A stretch of 64,000 nucleotides of DNA from Betaproteobacteria bacterium. Its GTDB lineage: Bacteria > Pseudomonadota > Gammaproteobacteria > Burkholderiales > Casimicrobiaceae. The stretch lies in assembly GCA_013298145.1 (NCBI GenBank), contig JAAFJO010000002.1, positions 434,001 to 498,000 on the forward strand, read 5' to 3'. The first letter of the stretch is position 1, and each line of letters opens with the position of its first letter. Of this stretch, positions 61,042 to 64,000 are shown one piece after another. The translations under genes were made by a program, and so were the position numbers. Below the pieces are notes generated by a model. The model was given only the letters and a program-made list of their open reading frames with translations. It did not search any database and was not told the origin of the DNA.

Positions 61042-61058
61042 TTTATCAGGATACTGAA

Positions 61059-61292
61059 ATGCAATCTATCTCGTCGGCAGACGCAAACCGCCACTTCTCT
61101 GCGCTTCTGCGCGAAGTTGCTGCGGGTGAAGAGATTGTGGTTGTTTCTCGCGGAAAACCCGTCGCGCGGATTGTCGGCGTCGATCGCGCAATGGAACATC
61201 GAGTTGTCGCAAAAAAGGCACTTCTGCAACGACTCAAAAAACAGAAGCCTACTGGGACGCGGAACTGGTCTCGTGATGACCTTTACGCGTAA
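61059..61292 (+). CDS. Type II antitoxin, Phd/YefM family
   Basis: A 77-residue antitoxin. The N-terminal Phd/YefM DNA-binding part is clear: ISSADANRHFSALLREVAAGEEIVVVSRGKPVARIV (4-39). The C-terminal tail (SRDDLYA) is the likely toxin-binding segment. It should neutralise the PIN toxin encoded 6 bp downstream and repress the operon through the palindrome at 61025. Confidence 0.9.
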   Translation: MQSISSADANRHFSALLREVAAGEEIVVVSRGKPVARIVGVDRAMEHRVVAKKALLQRLKKQKPTGTRNWSRDDLYA

Positions 61293-61298
61293 CAACCA

Positions 61299-61742
61299 AT
61301 GCGAATCGCAATTGATACCAACGTACTTGCCTACGCCGAAGGTGTGGGTGACGCCAAGCGCTGCAAGAAAGCAGCGGAGCTCGTCTCCGCGCTAGATGTC
61401 GCGAGTGTTGTGCTCCCTGCGCAAGTGCTCGGCGAGCTCTACAGCGTACTTACGCGCAAAGCGTCGCGCAGTGCGAACGATGCGCGAGACGCAGTGCTCT
61501 CGTGGGGCGATGCATTTGACGTCGCGGACTCAACTCACGCCGCGATCACTGCCGCATGCGATCTGGCTTCAACTCATCGCCTTCAGTTTTGGGACGCAGT
61601 CATTCTCTCTCTCTCGGTTCAACAACGTTGCCGAGTGCTGCTATCAGAGGATTTGCAAGCGGGATTTGTTTGGCAGGGATTAACTGTGGTGAATCCCTTC
61701 GCACCGAAGCCGCACGCGTTGCTCGCCCGAATCCAGTCGTGA
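61299..61742 (+). CDS. vapC: Type II toxin, PIN-domain ribonuclease (VapC-like)
   Basis: A 147-residue PIN nuclease. The metal-binding acidic residues are D6 (IDTNVLAY), E46 (VLGELY), D99 (FWDAVIL) and D118 (LLSEDL). Such toxins cleave tRNA or rRNA. It follows the Phd-type antitoxin by 6 bp and is co-transcribed. All catalytic residues are present, so it is likely active if not neutralised. It ends close to a decayed gene on the opposite strand. Confidence 0.9.
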   Translation: MRIAIDTNVLAYAEGVGDAKRCKKAAELVSALDVASVVLPAQVLGELYSVLTRKASRSANDARDAVLSWGDAFDVADSTHAAITAACDLASTHRLQFWDAVILSLSVQQRCRVLLSEDLQAGFVWQGLTVVNPFAPKPHALLARIQS

Positions 61743-61835
61743 AAGCGATCATGCTATGACGTACAAGCGTAGCCCGAAGAAGCGTAGCTCATCCGAACAC
61801 GTTGATACCAGCCGCTTCTGAGGCGCGAGCAACCG

Positions 61836-62502
61836 TTAAAGCGTCGACTTCAGCTCACAATGTGTGAACATGCGCGAGGCGACAGGCATGTTTGTCACGC
61901 AGCGCCAGCGAATCGGTTGACTCACATCGGGCTTCGCCTCGGTCGGCATGAACCTTAGTTGCGGATTTGGATTGGGGTTTTGCGCGTCGAAATGGGCAAC
62001 GATTGCGCCGTTTTCAATCGCGATTCGTTTTAATGCGCCCGCCGCGTATTTCTCGGGCGCTTGCGCGTTCGAGGTTGGCATTCGCGCCTCAGTCGCCGTG
62101 CTCTCCGCGAAGGCGACTCTCACTTCCGACATTCTTCCGACGGCATCGATGAGATCGCGCTCCAATTACATCTCAGCCGCCGTTCTTGTGCCGCCAGAGG
62201 CGATGTGCGCCTTCATTTCTTTCAAATCTTGCGTGTTGGCGGCGGTCTGCTGCTTCAGCGCCTCGATTTGCTTGTTTTGATCTTGATTCGCGCCTCCAGC
62301 GACTCGATTTTCTCGCCCTGCGACTTCGTCGCCGCTGACACCGCCGCCGTGCGCTTCTCGTTTGCATCGCCGCGCTCGCCTCCGCGCGAACTGCCTCGAT
62401 GCTCGACTTCGTGAACCCGAACCGCTGCCTCAGGTAGCCGACAATACCCACTGCGATCGCGTAGAAAAGCGCAGGGAGCTAGGATTTCATGCTGCTATTC
62501 AT
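61836..62502 (-). pseudogene. Decayed gene: membrane anchor, coiled coil and pilin-like C-terminus
   Basis: Read on the minus strand, conserved-looking protein continues through three frames with several lesions. It starts with MNSSMKS, a TAG stop, then LPALFYAIAVGIVGYL (a membrane segment). A frameshift near 62366 leads into a coiled coil (EKIESLEARI), and a second near 62288 into KQIEALKQQTAANTQDLKEM. A TAA at 62167 is followed by LERDLIDAVGRMSEVRVA and a C-terminal domain with a Cys-Cys loop (WRCVTN...FTHC) like the disulphide region of type IV pilins. At least two stops and two frameshifts interrupt a protein of about 220 residues. It lacks the usual GFTLIE prepilin motif, so it is pilin-like only in the C-terminal part. 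Confidence 0.65.
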
Positions 62503-62681
62503 ACGAAATTCGGCTTTTGATTGCGAGGCGTGTAGATTTCGAGCTCAGAGCAACGCGCGTTGACCAAACCGACGCCCTGCGAGCCAATGGGTTCGACAAT
62601 CCGCCGCAAACCCTTCGAATTACAGCTGCCCCAAAGCCGAGAGTAGTGGCGCAGCTTGTGGGCGTGGCAATCGGCGCGCGC

Positions 62682-64000
62682 CTACTGCAGCAGTAGATCG
62701 ATCGCTTCACGAATCTGAGCGTCGCTTCTGCTTGTCGCTTTCGCCCCAAACGTCACCGCTGCATCAGGAAGCCCGATCATTCTGCGCACGATCATAAGCC
62801 CGTCTGACATGGCATACGCCTCACCGTCACCGTCAACGTCAAGCAGCGCTTTGTTCGCCTGCAGTAGCGCAGATATTTCGTTGCCAGATCGAATTGAGCT
62901 TAAGTTACCACTGTTGAGTGCATCGCCGCGAACCCCAAACAAGTAGCGAAGTAGCGTAATTCCATCGGTTGACGCACTGTGAATCGTGGGTAGTTCAACG
63001 TCATCGAGGTTCAAGAGATGTCGCGACAGCGGCGCCGACCACCAACTAAAGACATTTGGAGCTTCCTTATCGGCCGTGAACAAAATATGTTTGCCATCTG
63101 GACTTGTCAGGTAGGTCGTTACAACAAAAGAGATTGCAACTCCGCCGGGCACGCCAGTTGCACCTACCGGCAAACTTCCCGTAAGTAAACGAGCCGAGCT
63201 GGCGCGGTCGTCTACGACCCAAAGATCTTTGCGGGATACATCTCCGTGGTTGGAATAAAAAATGATCCGTCCAGCCACTTCACTGGTGGGAAAAAAGATA
63301 TCGCCGCTTCCGAAGGGATTCCTTATCTCCGAGATCTTTTGTGCGCTCCCTGTCGTGCGATCAGTCGCCCAAACAGCGCTTTCACTGGTAGTGGTGTTGA
63401 AGGCAGGCGTGATCAGATTTGCACCCGAGCGCCGCATGCTCCCGCCGACAACGCTCCATCCGATTGGTAGCGATGGCGTAAGGTTCGTAAGCGGACCGCC
63501 TGCCGGTGCAATGCGATAGATATCGCACCTCGAGCCCGAGCATCCGCGAAATTCGACTGCGAGATCGTCGAAGGGCGTAACGCTTGGCTTGTGTGTGCCA
63601 AATCGGGCGGGGCAGTCGCTCTGGCCGTTAGAAGTCGTTGGTGTGAAGAGAATCGACGTGTCCAAACCAGTGCGGGCGCTGCTGTACAGCTGCGCCGCAA
63701 TCGAAGGAAATGCAGGAGAGCCACCACCCAGGAAAAGAATCCGAGTTGAGTTTCCTGTGAATCCGCAAAGGGAGTGGTAGGTATTTCCGAGGTTATCAGG
63801 GCTAACCAAAACGGGTTGCCCCCCCGACGCAGGAACCGACCATATTTTTCTGATGAGAGAAGGGGTGGCATAGGCTCCATAGGCAACTGTTTGTCCATCA
63901 GGCGAAATCGCAATTTCCCACGCATTGCCGCTTGAGTCACCAGTGCCTGAAAGATTAGTGGGCGGTCCACCCGACAAAGGCACCGACCACACATGTAGGT
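62682..64000 (-). CDS. Secreted beta-propeller protein with dockerin-like C-terminus (partial)
   Basis: The 5' end lies beyond the right edge; about 439 residues are visible. The region up to about residue 330 holds TolB-like beta-propeller repeats (IWSVPASGG, ISPDGQTVAYG, TSPDGKHILFTAD). The C-terminal 100 residues have the two-part TDGITLLRYLFGVRG / DVDGDG...AMSDGLMIVRRMIGL pattern, a calcium-binding dockerin-like module often ending secreted betaproteobacterial proteins. It is probably extracellular, and its function is unknown. It converges with no gene on its 3' side other than the pseudogene, which lies on the same strand 180 bp downstream. Confidence 0.8.
   Translation of the reverse strand, partial: LHVWSVPLSGGPPTNLSGTGDSSGNAWEIAISPDGQTVAYGAYATPSLIRKIWSVPASGGQPVLVSPDNLGNTYHSLCGFTGNSTRILFLGGGSPAFPSIAAQLYSSARTGLDTSILFTPTTSNGQSDCPARFGTHKPSVTPFDDLAVEFRGCSGSRCDIYRIAPAGGPLTNLTPSLPIGWSVVGGSMRRSGANLITPAFNTTTSESAVWATDRTTGSAQKISEIRNPFGSGDIFFPTSEVAGRIIFYSNHGDVSRKDLWVVDDRASSARLLTGSLPVGATGVPGGVAISFVVTTYLTSPDGKHILFTADKEAPNVFSWWSAPLSRHLLNLDDVELPTIHSASTDGITLLRYLFGVRGDALNSGNLSSIRSGNEISALLQANKALLDVDGDGEAYAMSDGLMIVRRMIGLPDAAVTFGAKATSRSDAQIREAIDLLLQ

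Noticed and set aside
1..64000. tRNA, rRNA or CRISPR array
   Set aside because: No cloverleaf-type sequence with GTTCRANNC arm, no rRNA segments and no regularly spaced direct repeats were noticed on reading both strands.

Overview
The window looks like a chromosome segment of a betaproteobacterium, probably Burkholderiales-like. This is inferred from gene content and order: clpA-clpS facing a cold-shock gene and NADP-icd, a LytS/AlgZ-type kinase and LytTR regulator next to argH, a cysI-DUF934 pair, and a cell-surface protein with the dockerin-like TDG/RYL C-terminus. GC is moderately high, genes are dense on both strands, and no rRNA, tRNA, CRISPR array, prophage or complete insertion sequence was recognised.

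Layout. 1-12.4 kb: arginase, a small lipoprotein, a PA0069-type radical SAM protein, sulfite/nitrite reductase with DUF934, a large acyl-CoA dehydrogenase, a secreted astacin-like metalloprotease and a flavoprotein. 12.4-14.4 kb: a small accessory islet (hypothetical protein, orphan MNT nucleotidyltransferase, protein with an HEPN-like R-x4-H motif) whose genes are separated by GC-rich palindromes. 14.5-25.3 kb: HerA/YjgR-like ATPase, SDR dehydrogenase, a membrane-fusion protein with an ABC ATPase but no permease, MaoC hydratase, alpha/beta hydrolase, glutathione transferase, cupin, DUF808, and a Thermus-type isocitrate dehydrogenase divergent from a LysR regulator. 25.5-34.4 kb: TerB/DUF697 protein, a DUF2807 repeat protein, DUF3667, PfkB kinase, DUF3429, the LytS/LytTR pair, argH and a SemiSWEET. 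34.4-40.8 kb: LysR regulator divergent from an AhpD-like protein and two tandem 3-hydroxyisobutyrate-dehydrogenase paralogues, then a periplasmic binding protein, a PNPOx-like protein and a hypothetical protein. 40.9-50.4 kb: solitary OLD-type ATPase-TOPRIM protein, secreted alpha-amylase with two starch-binding modules, a PAS-GGDEF protein, the ligase-associated exonuclease and ATP-dependent DNA ligase, and an S41 peptidase. 50.4-64 kb: clpA, clpS, cold-shock protein, dimeric NADP-icd, sterol-desaturase-like protein, monomeric NADP-isocitrate dehydrogenase, PPK2, a VapBC pair, a decayed pilin-like gene, and a partial beta-propeller/dockerin-like protein running off the right edge.

Three themes stand out. 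First, three structurally unrelated classes of isocitrate dehydrogenase lie within about 37 kb. Second, the intergenic DNA is rich in several families of palindromic repeats: a MITE-like family with 18-bp terminal inverted repeats (four copies, three abutting stop codons), an AT-rich family bounded by GGGCTA/TAGCCC ends, a nested palindrome with perfect 24-bp and 20-bp arms, and a 26-bp-TIR element. Third, there are isolated parts of normally larger systems: an ABC exporter without permease, an MNT antitoxin without HepT, and an OLD nuclease without partners. No single, clearly new multi-gene system was found; the strongest leads are the MITE-like family, the OLD protein and the R-x4-H protein.
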